Origin: Lentimicrobium sp.
GTDB taxonomy: Bacteria > Bacteroidota > Bacteroidia > Bacteroidales > Lentimicrobiaceae
DNA length: 5,710 nucleotides
Direction of reading: 5' to 3'
NCBI GenBank assembly: GCA_013336205.1
Contig: JAAXUD010000211.1
Span: 1-5,710, forward strand
Shown here: in pieces, positions 1-5,710 of the stretch
How positions within the stretch are numbered: position 1 is the stretch's first letter
Layout: every line of letters begins with the position of its first letter
The notes under the pieces: model-generated
Told to the model about the DNA's origin: nothing
The model's input: the letters and a program-made list of their open reading frames with translations, nothing else
The model's database searches: none
Made by a program: the position numbers and the translations under genes

Positions 1-173
1 ATATTACCATTTCAGACGTCTCAGGTAAGGCGATTTATAGTTCAGGCAAGAATCCATTGTCCAAGGGAATCAATATATTAACCATACCAGTGAGCGAACT
101 AACAAAAGGATTGTACTTTTTAAGGGTTAATTCTTCTACGTTTGAAAAAACAATAAAATTCAGCATACGATAA
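1..173 (+). CDS. C-terminal end of a T9SS cargo protein (type A sorting domain), 5' truncated by the window
   Basis: An open frame enters from the left edge (first full codon at 3) and ends with TAA at 171-173, giving 56 residues. The pattern is that of a type A T9SS C-terminal sorting domain: a strand with D-V-S-G-K, a middle stretch ending in N-I-L-T-I-P, then L-T-K-G-L-Y-F-L-R-V, and a short last strand K-T-I-K-F-S-I-R at the stop. In this family the domain directs a protein already exported by Sec through the outer membrane, where it is usually cleaved and the cargo is attached to the surface or released. The functional part of the protein lies outside the window, so its activity cannot be given. 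The gene converges on the DUF2202 gene and shares a terminator with it. Confidence 0.85.
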   Translation, partial: ITISDVSGKAIYSSGKNPLSKGINILTIPVSELTKGLYFLRVNSSTFEKTIKFSIR

Positions 174-187
174 TAGGTATGCAAATA

Positions 188-219
188 AAAAATCCCCGGC
201 AAACAAGCCGGGGATTTTT
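188..219. terminator. Bidirectional intrinsic terminator between convergent genes
   Basis: A perfect 13-bp stem (188-200 with 207-219) closes a 6-base loop, AAACAA. The core is GC-rich (TCCCCGGC/GCCGGGGA), with an A-run on the left arm and a T-run on the right, so each strand gives a U-tract after the hairpin. It lies 14 bases after the stop of the left-hand cargo gene (+) and 5 bases after the stop of the DUF2202 gene (-), so it can end transcription from both sides. Confidence 0.92.
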
Positions 220-224
220 TATTT

Positions 225-932
225 TTAATTGGTTACGCAACCTCTTTCATGTGGACTGCTAATAATCAGTTGATATAGCGCTGCACTTATAAACTGCGGA
301 GTATAAATGACTCCAGCTTTTTTAAGCTGTGCTGAAAAAGCTCTTAAATGATTCCGTGAACCTTTGGTAAGATTGGCAAAAACAAAATTTATATCCTGGT
401 TGTCTATTACTTCCGTTAAATCCATCAGATCTTTAATATCCAGATCCTCAATGGTAGCCCCAACAGTAAGTGCATCTACCTGTGATTGCTGTCCTTGTGC
501 AATCAGTGCATTGTATAAGCCTTGTAATTCCTGATTTACAAAAATCCCTGCCTGATGTTCGAGGCCTGGATCCGGCAAATTATATTTCTGAAGAATCCTT
601 GCTACTGCATTTGTGTGTTGCAACTCACTGCCTGAAATATTTGTAAAAATCCTTATGGTATATGTTTCGGCCAGTTTCATGTAAACATCATGGGCCAGAA
701 ATTCTTCCTCACGCATATGGGTAAGCGCATCAATTTCTGTTTCACTTAACGGCTCAAGCGGCATTGAATCAAAAATTGCGTTACAGGCTAGTATTTCAGC
801 ATCTAAAAATGCTTTCTCAACGACAGCCACCTCCGCGGTGGTATCTTCTTCTGTTGAATTGCATCCACTCATAAGTGTGATTGCAGGAACTGTCATAAAT
901 AAAATAACAGCCATCATTTTTTTAGTTTTCAT
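225..932 (-). CDS. DUF2202 ferritin-like domain lipoprotein, predicted surface-exposed
   Basis: This 235-residue protein starts with a lipoprotein signal: K-rich N-terminus, hydrophobic segment at about 6-21, and lipobox L-M-S-G-C with the lipidated Cys at 24. The acidic residues E28, E29 and D30 follow the Cys and resemble the Bacteroidota surface lipoprotein export signal. Residues about 63-225 match DUF2202, a ferritin-like four-helix family. Candidate metal ligands are E75-E77 in M-R-E-E-E-F-L-A-H-D-V-Y, E103 and H106 in S-E-L-Q-H, E162 with D165, and H195 in G-S-R-N-H-L-R-A-F. The family probably binds a metal pair, but its reaction is unknown to me. The ATG at 932 has an AT-rich leader and no Shine-Dalgarno sequence. 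I see no TAnnTTTG promoter upstream, but a pair of palindromes lies about 110 bases before the start. The family call is firm; the function is not. Confidence 0.88.
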   Translation of the reverse strand: MKTKKMMAVILFMTVPAITLMSGCNSTEEDTTAEVAVVEKAFLDAEILACNAIFDSMPLEPLSETEIDALTHMREEEFLAHDVYMKLAETYTIRIFTNISGSELQHTNAVARILQKYNLPDPGLEHQAGIFVNQELQGLYNALIAQGQQSQVDALTVGATIEDLDIKDLMDLTEVIDNQDINFVFANLTKGSRNHLRAFSAQLKKAGVIYTPQFISAALYQLIISSPHERGCVTN

Positions 933-1041
933 TTTTTATTGATTAAAGGTTAATAATAGAAGGCATAAGATTTCTGTATTCTATTGCCTTTGTGTTTCCT
1001 GGCGCTCTGTTACAATTTTGACACCAGCGCAAGGGTTAACC

Positions 1042-1072
1042 TCTTATAAGATTCGCGGGAAATCTTATAAGA
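1042..1072. promoter_or_regulatory. Paired palindromes TCTTATAAGA, 21 bp apart (operator pair or hairpin)
   Basis: The 10-bp palindrome TCTTATAAGA occurs at 1042-1051 and again at 1063-1072. The second copy extends to a 12-bp palindrome, ATCTTATAAGAT, at 1062-1073. The centres are 21 bp apart, about two helical turns, so two dimers would bind the same face of the DNA. A half-copy, ATAAGATT, occurs at 965-972, closer to the DUF2202 start. The same bases also form a 12-bp hairpin (1042-1053 with 1061-1072, loop 1054-1060), but neither side has a T-run, so an intrinsic terminator is unlikely. The likely target is the DUF2202 gene on the - strand. The binding protein is not identifiable from the window. 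Confidence 0.5.
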
Positions 1073-1155
1073 TATGCAGAAAACTAAATATTAAAAATTG
1101 GGAAGGCAGTTAAAGCTTATGATCTGATTATTGCTGTAATTCAACTAACAATAAC

Positions 1156-1170
1156 TTCGGTCAGCCCGAA
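1156..1170 (-). terminator. Weak hairpin downstream of the Omp85 gene
   Basis: A 5-bp stem, TTCGG/CCGAA, with a 5-base loop lies about 55 bases beyond the stop of the - strand barrel gene. On that strand it is followed by GTTATTGTT, a poor U-tract. It is the only candidate I see for ending the barrel transcript before the DUF2202 gene, but it is short and could be chance. The rest of the 933-1224 gap shows no reading frame worth calling. Confidence 0.2.
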
Positions 1171-1224
1171 AATAAAATCTCAAAACCGGATCTGAGTGGA
1201 ACAATGCGAATCCCTGAGGATTAA

Positions 1225-2613
1225 TCAGAACAGGAATCCCAGGTTAATATACACTCCGCTATCACCATCGCGTTTATCAGCAGCCAGACCATAATCTACT
1301 GCCAGAATGAAATTCTGGTTCATTGCAATACGCAAGCCTCCACCGTAAGAAGCATGCAATCCCTGCTCGTTACTATCAGTAAAATAATCATTATAGTCTT
1401 CTCCTTCGGGCACAAGACCTTTGTCGACAAAGGCTACCCTGGTAATAAGGCCGATATCGCTGAATGCATTGAGTGAAAAATAGAAATTCTGTTTCCAGCG
1501 ATAGAATTTCAGGAACTTATACCTGAGTTCAAAATTCCCATAAGTGAATGCATCTCCTACAATACGATTGCGCAATATACCTCTCAACGAACGTGCGCCT
1601 CCTAAACCATCATTTTTTGTAGTCCGGGTAAAAGTGTTAACCATATATGGTTGCATATAGAAAGGCGTATGACCGCTGATGGTGGCCTGCCAGCCAAGTC
1701 GGTAAGCAAAGGTCAGAAAATCTCTTTTTAGCGTAATATATTGCCTGTGTGTAACAGATAGTTTAGTAAAAGCGGTTTCGGTATTTCCAAGAAAACGAGG
1801 GCCGGTCATCATTACCAGCTCTGTCCATATTCCTTTATTTGGATTTGCTTCATTATCGCGGGTATCATAAACGAGGCCGAGTTTTATAAAATTATGAACA
1901 CCCCCATCAGCTTCTTCTGCAGGAATTATTCCCCAATCCACATACTTGTCGTAAAGACCATCCACCTCAGGAAGTTTATCTTCTTCATCCTTTCCTTCAT
2001 TTAAACGGTCAATATCAACAGAACCGGTTTTAATATTAAAATAGCCATATCCGGCCAGCCAACGGAAATCAGATTGACTGATTTTTCCCTGAAAATCAAG
2101 TGTAATCCTGGCAAGTTTTCGCTCGTGACGATAATACACCCGTGATATATAATCAGCCGAATCTGCATCATCCTCAAATGCGAGATTATAATTGGATTCA
2201 TACCCGTTAAAACCATAAAAATCAAGCGCTCTCTCTGTCAGGAAACTGAAATCGGCGGTTATCCTGATCTGTTTTGGTAACAGATATTTTGAATCGAAAA
2301 ACAACTGATTAATGCCGCTGCCTTTGGTTGTGCGCGACCATTCGCCATAGAGCGACCAGCGGTAATCCGGATATTGACTCCCATCTCCGTATTGAAAAAG
2401 GTTTCCTAAAACCCCGTATTGAAATCCAAGGTCAGAATCAAAGGCAACAGCAGGCAGTGCTCCAAAATTTAACCCGGTTTTCGCCTTTTCACCGGAATCC
2501 GGTGCCACCCTACTGACAGTATCAGCCTGCGAATAAATCAGACCGTTTTGCAAACAAAGCAAAAACACACCGGATATCAGAAAATTCCACAGGATTGACT
2601 TTATCACTTTCAT
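1225..2613 (-). CDS. Omp85/BamA-TamA-type outer-membrane beta-barrel without POTRA domains
   Basis: This 462-residue protein has a Sec signal peptide (K2-K5, hydrophobic 6-26, probable cleavage near Y-S-Q-A at about 27-30). Only about 20 residues separate it from alternating beta-strand sequence, leaving no room for POTRA domains. Two Omp85 hallmarks are visible: Y-D-T-R-D-N at 249-254, followed by N-P-N-K-G, and L-G-G-A-R-S-L-R-G at 337-345, the conserved lid-loop L-R-G motif. The chain ends in a strand with terminal Phe (Y-I-N-L-G-F-L-F), as barrels do for BamA recognition. An acidic stretch around 200-240 is probably an extracellular loop. POTRA-bearing Omp85 proteins insert or translocate proteins; for a barrel alone the role is unknown. 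It could instead be a simple pore. ATG at 2613 fits the signal peptide, and no other Met lies near it. Confidence 0.85.
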   Translation of the reverse strand: MKVIKSILWNFLISGVFLLCLQNGLIYSQADTVSRVAPDSGEKAKTGLNFGALPAVAFDSDLGFQYGVLGNLFQYGDGSQYPDYRWSLYGEWSRTTKGSGINQLFFDSKYLLPKQIRITADFSFLTERALDFYGFNGYESNYNLAFEDDADSADYISRVYYRHERKLARITLDFQGKISQSDFRWLAGYGYFNIKTGSVDIDRLNEGKDEEDKLPEVDGLYDKYVDWGIIPAEEADGGVHNFIKLGLVYDTRDNEANPNKGIWTELVMMTGPRFLGNTETAFTKLSVTHRQYITLKRDFLTFAYRLGWQATISGHTPFYMQPYMVNTFTRTTKNDGLGGARSLRGILRNRIVGDAFTYGNFELRYKFLKFYRWKQNFYFSLNAFSDIGLITRVAFVDKGLVPEGEDYNDYFTDSNEQGLHASYGGGLRIAMNQNFILAVDYGLAADKRDGDSGVYINLGFLF

Positions 2614-2790
2614 AGAAACAACTTTATTGATTGCCCGAAGATAGCAATTTGATTGGAAAATTCAGATTAACCAGCTGGAAATATCACGCAATGATAAAGA
2701 AAGTGTCATAAATAATTAAACCCGGATATTGAACCCGTAAAGCCTGAACTGGTTAATAATTATTGTATTAAGAGAAAATTATAGTAGGAA

Positions 2791-3096
2791 TCATATGCTA
2801 TGAATATCTTTCCTGGTAAGGCTGGTTTGTATTCCTTCTTTTTTGCAATAAGGACACTCGTGAAGATATTCAGTAAAATCAACACCACAGCGGGTGCAGC
2901 GAAAGCGTGTGAACTTGAGAACCTCAACAGGCCTGGAAAATATTAGTAACCATGTACCAACCAGGGGTGTTAATAAAAGACTGACCAAGAATGCCCTTAT
3001 GCAGCCCATCCTTCTTTTTGAAGCGATAACCGTAAGAATAAGCACCCAAAGCAAATAAAGGCACGCCAATACAATATAAAGAGAGATATCAGTCAT
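2791..3096 (-). CDS. Small membrane protein with two TM segments and a C-terminal zinc ribbon
   Basis: The 101-residue product has two hydrophobic segments, at about 6-25 and 33-53, joined by a short basic turn (S-K-R-R-M-G). The cytosolic tail carries C67-x2-C70 and C81-x2-C84, a four-cysteine zinc ribbon with ten residues between the pairs (R-C-T-R-C-G ... C-P-Y-C-K-K). The second hydrophobic segment, with T-P-L-V-G, resembles that of many small Bacteroidota membrane proteins ending in zinc-ribbon or SHOCT-like tails. By the positive-inside rule the basic turn and the ribbon cannot both be cytosolic with two full crossings, so one segment may be re-entrant or the topology unusual. The gene has its own promoter at 3147-3175 and is followed, 177 bases later, by the barrel gene on the same strand. 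Function unknown. Confidence 0.78.
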   Translation of the reverse strand: MTDISLYIVLACLYLLWVLILTVIASKRRMGCIRAFLVSLLLTPLVGTWLLIFSRPVEVLKFTRFRCTRCGVDFTEYLHECPYCKKEGIQTSLTRKDIHSI

Positions 3097-3146
3097 AAGT
3101 TCATAAAAGACAACAGAAGACCAACTTAGTAATACAAGATAGCTGA

Positions 3147-3175
3147 CAAAAATAAGTATTTTTCCACGAAATCAA
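3147..3175 (-). promoter_or_regulatory. Bacteroidota-type promoter (-33 TTG, -7 TAnnTTTG) for the zinc-ribbon gene
   Basis: On the - strand, TTG (3175-3173) is followed after 18 bases by TATTTTTG (3154-3147), a full match to TAnnTTTG. This is the primary sigma-factor consensus known from Bacteroides and Flavobacterium, where the spacer is about 17-23 bases. Transcription would start near 3141, leaving a leader of about 45 bases before the ATG at 3096. Consensus match and placement are both good, but the site is AT-rich, so a chance match is possible. Confidence 0.55.
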
Positions 3176-3293
3176 TTTTTTAGTAAAAAATCTTTTGGAA
3201 ACCTCGGAAATATAACCTTCAGTATTAATGACAACAAGTTTAATAATATTTCATAAGACAATCAGGATAGTCTGAAATCGGCAAAAAAATCCG

Positions 3294-3301
3294 TATATTA
3301 G
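3294..3301 (+). promoter_or_regulatory. Possible -7 element for the MFS gene
   Basis: TATATTAG matches TAnnTTTG except at one position and lies 25 bases before the TTG start codon, implying a leader of about 20 bases. No TTG is found at the expected -33 distance (CTG at 3272-3274 is the nearest), so the call is weak. Nothing better was seen on the + strand in 3097-3326. Confidence 0.28.
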
Positions 3302-3326
3302 CCTATAATACCTTAAAGAAAAGAAA

Positions 3327-4685
3327 TTGAAGAAAGCCATCAGAAACAACCCAATAAAAAAGGGCGACCCAAAAGTTATCAGGGGTTGGGTCATGTATGA
3401 CTGGGCAAATTCAGTTTATCAACTGACTATTGCTTCCGCAATTTTCCCGATTTATTATAACCAGGTAACACGCGGGGGACCAGACGATTATACCGTTAAA
3501 TTTTTTGGTCACGAAATCATCAACACAGTCCTTTACTCCTGGGCTATCGCAGCAGCTTATCTGCTTGTCGCCTTTCTTACCCCACTTTTATCTTCTCTGG
3601 CTGATTATACCGGCAGGCGTAAAACCTTTATGCAGGTCTTTACCTGGATAGGGGCACTATCGTGCGGAACACTTTTCTTTTTCAACGAATCAACCATTGA
3701 ACTGGGCATTATTGCTTTTGCACTGGGAACTGTTGGCTATGGCGGAAGCATAGTTTATTACAATTCATTTTTGCCGGTTATCTGCCCACCAAAGGATCAG
3801 GACAAGGTAAGCGCCCGTGGTTATTCAATGGGATATCTTGGAGGAGTAGTCCTTTTGCTTTTTAACCTTTTTATGATTTTGAAACCCGGATTTTTCGGAA
3901 TTTCAGACCCGCTATTGCCTGCGCGGATTTCCTTCTTTACGGTTTTCCTGTGGTGGATTGGTTTTTCTCAGATTACATTCAGACGACTGCCCCGTTACAC
4001 TTTCCGCAAACGTCGGAAAGATAAGGATAGTCATATTCTTCTGGAAGGATATCGCGAATTGAACAGGGTTTTTAAAGAAGTACGCAAATCGAAAAAGCTA
4101 AGTCTTTACCTGATTGGCTTCTTTTTTATGATGATGGGTCTGTTAACTACCATGTTTATGGCCGCAACCTATGGTGAAAAAGAACTTGGATTAAAAGAAG
4201 ACATACTGATTCCTGTTGTACTTATTATTCAGTTGGTCGGCATGGGAGGTGCCTGGCTATTTTCGAGGTTGTCTGGCCGTCTGGGCAATCTTCAGGCACT
4301 GCTCATTTCAGTGTTTATGTGGATTTTAACCTGTGTAGGCGCCTTTTATATTACCAGTTCCGTGGAGTTTATGGTTGTTGCATTCTTTATTGGCATTGTA
4401 ATGGGCGGCTCCCAGGCCCTGGCCCGCTCAACTTACAGCAAAATGCTTCCTGAAACTACAACTGACCACACCAGCTATTTCAGTTTCTACGATGTAATGG
4501 AGAAGCTTGCTACGGTTGCAGGTACTTTCAGCTTTGGTGTTATTGAAGCAATAACCGGAAGTATGCGGTACTCTGTGCTGGCTATTGGTATCTTTTTTGT
4601 GATTGGAATCACTTTCTTGCTAATGACGCTGCGCGCTGAAAATATGCAGAAGAAACCGGTTCATATTTTGAATACAAAGAAGTAG
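3327..4685 (+). CDS. MFS transporter of the UMF1 / Atg22-like family, TTG start
   Basis: This is a 452-residue inner-membrane protein with about twelve hydrophobic segments in two halves, split by a basic cytosolic loop at about 217-255 (R-K-R-R-K-D-K-D). Family marks are Y-D-W-A-N-S at 24-29, a motif A-like D-Y-T-G-R-R-K at 93-99, and G-G-S-Q-A-L-A-R-S at 360-368 followed by the region containing F-Y-D-V-M-E-K. These fit the UMF1 group (unknown major facilitator family 1), related to yeast Atg22, a vacuolar amino-acid effluxer. Substrate and direction are not known for the bacterial proteins; export of small metabolites is a guess. The start is TTG at 3327: an in-frame stop lies at 3306-3308, no ATG or GTG falls between, and the first ATG (3393) would cut into the conserved Y-D-W motif. 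The leader is purine-rich (AAAGAAAAGAAA). The EcsC gene follows on the same strand. Confidence 0.9.
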   Translation: MKKAIRNNPIKKGDPKVIRGWVMYDWANSVYQLTIASAIFPIYYNQVTRGGPDDYTVKFFGHEIINTVLYSWAIAAAYLLVAFLTPLLSSLADYTGRRKTFMQVFTWIGALSCGTLFFFNESTIELGIIAFALGTVGYGGSIVYYNSFLPVICPPKDQDKVSARGYSMGYLGGVVLLLFNLFMILKPGFFGISDPLLPARISFFTVFLWWIGFSQITFRRLPRYTFRKRRKDKDSHILLEGYRELNRVFKEVRKSKKLSLYLIGFFFMMMGLLTTMFMAATYGEKELGLKEDILIPVVLIIQLVGMGGAWLFSRLSGRLGNLQALLISVFMWILTCVGAFYITSSVEFMVVAFFIGIVMGGSQALARSTYSKMLPETTTDHTSYFSFYDVMEKLATVAGTFSFGVIEAITGSMRYSVLAIGIFFVIGITFLLMTLRAENMQKKPVHILNTKK

Positions 4686-4848
4686 AAATACTTAATATCT
4701 TATCTCCTTTTATCATCAACAGAGCCGGAATTTCGCAGGCTTAAAATTAATCTTATAACGCTCTTCAGGTATCTGTTGTTATTTGCGCGAAAATGCCTAC
4801 TCAGGTATATGCTTAGATCATGAAAATCCAGATTGTTTAAACCAGAAT

Positions 4849-5478
4849 ATGGCAAAAAAACTCACACAACCACTTGTAATGCAGGCACTTGATCTGGCTT
4901 ACAATAAAGCCTTATCGGGAATACCAGGAATGGATTCGGCGGAAGAACTGGCTGGCAGATACCTGAAACAGGATGGCACACTATCTGAAAAAGTAAATTC
5001 CCTGATCAGGTGGCAGAATGCGAAAGCCGGCTCAAGTGGCTTTATTACCGGCCTGGGAGGCTTCGCAACTTTACCGCTAGCCCTACCCGCCAACCTGGTT
5101 TCTGTGCTGTATTTCCAGGTGAGAATGATTGCCGCCATTGCCAATATGGGAGGCTATGACATTCGCGATGACCGGGTAAAATCACTGGTTTATGTATGTC
5201 TGGCCGGAAATGTCGCCAAAGATATCCTACAGGAGATCGGAATAAATGTTGGGACCAGGCTTACAGCGCAGCTGATCGGGAATATTTCGGAGAAAACTAT
5301 CATAAGTCTCAATCAAAAGATTGGTTTTCAACTGATTTCAAAAACCGGAGGCCTTGGAGCCATCAACCTTAGCAAAGCCATTCCACTTGCCGGTGGTATA
5401 ATCGGCGGTTCAATTGATATTCTTGCTACAAACCTGATAGGCAACATTGCCCGCAAAACATTTATTCAGGAGGGATAA
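4849..5478 (+). CDS. EcsC family protein
   Basis: The 209-residue product matches the EcsC family, named after B. subtilis EcsC, along its length: A-L-D-L-A-Y-N-K-A near 14-22, a helical N-terminal part, the glycine-rich hydrophobic G-F-I-T-G-L-G-G-F-A-T-L-P at 64-76 with P-A-N-L at 80-83, then G-G-Y-D-I-R, V-C-L-A-G-N, and a C-terminal I-P-L-A-G-G-I-I-G-G-S-I-D. The biochemical role is unknown; the hydrophobic parts suggest membrane association. No Ecs-type ABC transporter genes are visible nearby. I chose ATG 4849. The frame is also open from a TTG at 4783, adding 22 residues, but that extension carries two cysteines and nothing family-like. The gene lies 163 bases after the MFS gene with no clear terminator between them, so the two may be co-transcribed. 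Confidence 0.83.
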   Translation: MAKKLTQPLVMQALDLAYNKALSGIPGMDSAEELAGRYLKQDGTLSEKVNSLIRWQNAKAGSSGFITGLGGFATLPLALPANLVSVLYFQVRMIAAIANMGGYDIRDDRVKSLVYVCLAGNVAKDILQEIGINVGTRLTAQLIGNISEKTIISLNQKIGFQLISKTGGLGAINLSKAIPLAGGIIGGSIDILATNLIGNIARKTFIQEG

Positions 5479-5481
5479 AAG

Positions 5482-5603
5482 GGTGCATCATTAAACGGTT
5501 TGCAATGAAGAAACGCATTCTTAAGAAAGTAAGGATACGAATTATTTTATCCCTGAACTGACATTCTCGTTCTGAATACCATTCATTGATATTTCTATGC
5601 ACC
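5482..5603. other. Gene-free stretch with nested small inverted repeats after the EcsC gene
   Basis: No credible reading frame is present; the longest ATG frames are 18 codons (+) and 14 codons (-). Three inverted repeats nest in it: GGTGCAT at 5482-5488 with ATGCACC at 5597-5603, GGATA at 5533-5537 with TATCC at 5548-5552, and TGAAT at 5573-5577 with ATTCA at 5581-5585. Together they could fold the 3' untranslated region of the EcsC transcript into a multi-stem structure ending before the terminator, but each stem is short and may be chance. Confidence 0.22.
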
Positions 5604-5630
5604 AAAAGTTCTTACGATCTCTTTAACGAA

Positions 5631-5659
5631 AAAAGGGCCCCCAAAACGGAGGCCCTTTT
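5631..5659. terminator. Intrinsic terminator shared by the convergent EcsC and right-edge genes
   Basis: A 9-bp stem, AAAAGGGCC (5631-5639) with GGCCCTTTT (5651-5659), continues past one mismatch with two more G-C pairs (5641-5642 with 5648-5649) around a short AAAAC loop. The A/T ends of the arms give a U-tract on either strand. It lies 20 bases beyond the stop of the - strand gene at the right edge, which is probably its main user, and 152 bases beyond the EcsC stop. Confidence 0.8.
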
Positions 5660-5679
5660 CATTTACATCGATTTAACGA

Positions 5680-5710
5680 TTATTTGGTAACAACAACTTT
5701 TTTGGTGAAG
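5680..5710 (-). CDS. C-terminal end of a probable T9SS cargo protein, 5' part outside the window
   Basis: On the - strand the last nine full codons before TAA (5682-5680) read F-T-K-K-V-V-V-T-K. This resembles the final beta strand of the type A T9SS sorting domain, which often ends in a K-V-V-V/I-x-K type strand. The hairpin at 5631-5659 directly downstream supports a true gene end here. Nine residues are too few for a firm family call, and the rest of the protein cannot be seen. Confidence 0.5.
   Translation of the reverse strand, partial: FTKKVVVTK

Noticed and set aside
2001..2225. 74-codon open frame on the - strand inside the barrel gene
   Set aside because: It overlaps the Omp85 coding sequence in another frame and has no family resemblance; the barrel frame carries the conserved motifs.
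2328..2516. 62-codon open frame on the + strand opposite the barrel gene
   Set aside because: It is antisense to the N-terminal part of the barrel and has no recognisable motif or leader; a chance frame.
2619..2647. Possible promoter for the barrel gene: TTG (2647-2645), 18 bases, TAAAGTTG (2626-2619)
   Set aside because: The spacing equals that of the zinc-ribbon promoter, but the -7 element has a mismatch and the transcript would start at or next to the ATG, leaving no leader.
2667..2756. Inverted pair TTAACCAG / CTGGTTAA and direct repeat AACCCG (2719-2724, 2732-2737) between the zinc-ribbon and barrel genes
   Set aside because: The 8-bp arms are about 75 bases apart and the 6-bp repeats are short; neither forms a terminator or a convincing operator, and chance is likely in AT-rich DNA.
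225..3096. The three - strand genes as one operon or a new multi-gene envelope system
   Set aside because: Gaps of 177 and 292 bases, a separate promoter for the zinc-ribbon gene and operator-like repeats before the DUF2202 gene argue for independent transcription; the products show no shared pathway.
4899..5144. 81-codon open frame on the - strand opposite the EcsC gene
   Set aside because: It lies entirely within the conserved EcsC coding region, and its proline- and serine-rich product looks like a complement artefact.
5506..5562. 18-codon frame beginning with ATG after the EcsC gene (M-K-K-R-I-L-K-K)
   Set aside because: It is very short, with no ribosome-binding cue; the basic and hydrophobic makeup alone is not enough to call a small protein.

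Overview
The window looks like an ordinary chromosomal stretch from a member of the Bacteroidota, possibly Bacteroidales or Marinilabiliales. Four things point there. Both edges carry the C-terminal ends of probable type IX secretion system (T9SS) cargo proteins. No gene has a clear Shine-Dalgarno sequence, and the leaders are A-rich instead. A good TTG-N18-TAnnTTTG promoter of the Bacteroidota type precedes one gene. The protein families are also typical of that phylum. Base composition appears moderately AT-rich and even along the window, with no transposase, integrase, tRNA, CRISPR array or other sign of a mobile element.

Layout: (1) 1-173, + strand: the last 56 residues of a T9SS cargo protein, followed by a strong bidirectional terminator at 188-219. 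(2) 225-3096, three genes on the - strand: a DUF2202 ferritin-like lipoprotein (225-932), an Omp85/BamA-type beta-barrel without POTRA domains (1225-2613), and a 101-residue protein with two membrane segments and a zinc ribbon (2791-3096). The 292-base gap upstream of the DUF2202 gene holds two copies of a 10-bp palindrome exactly 21 bp apart. They resemble a pair of operators but can also fold as a 12-bp hairpin. (3) 3097-3326: a divergent intergenic region with the promoter of the zinc-ribbon gene and the leader of the next gene. (4) 3327-5478, two genes on the + strand: a UMF1/Atg22-like MFS transporter that starts at TTG, and an EcsC-family protein. (5) 5479-5710: a gene-free stretch with small inverted repeats, a hairpin terminator at 5631-5659, and the last nine codons of a - strand gene that also looks like a T9SS cargo.

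The genes do not form an obvious pathway. The - strand set is cell-envelope biology (predicted surface lipoprotein, outer-membrane barrel, small membrane protein), and the + strand set is an inner-membrane transporter plus a protein of unknown function. I found no convincing new multi-gene system. The items most worth a second look are the paired palindromes, the predicted surface display of a ferritin-like protein, and the POTRA-less Omp85 barrel.
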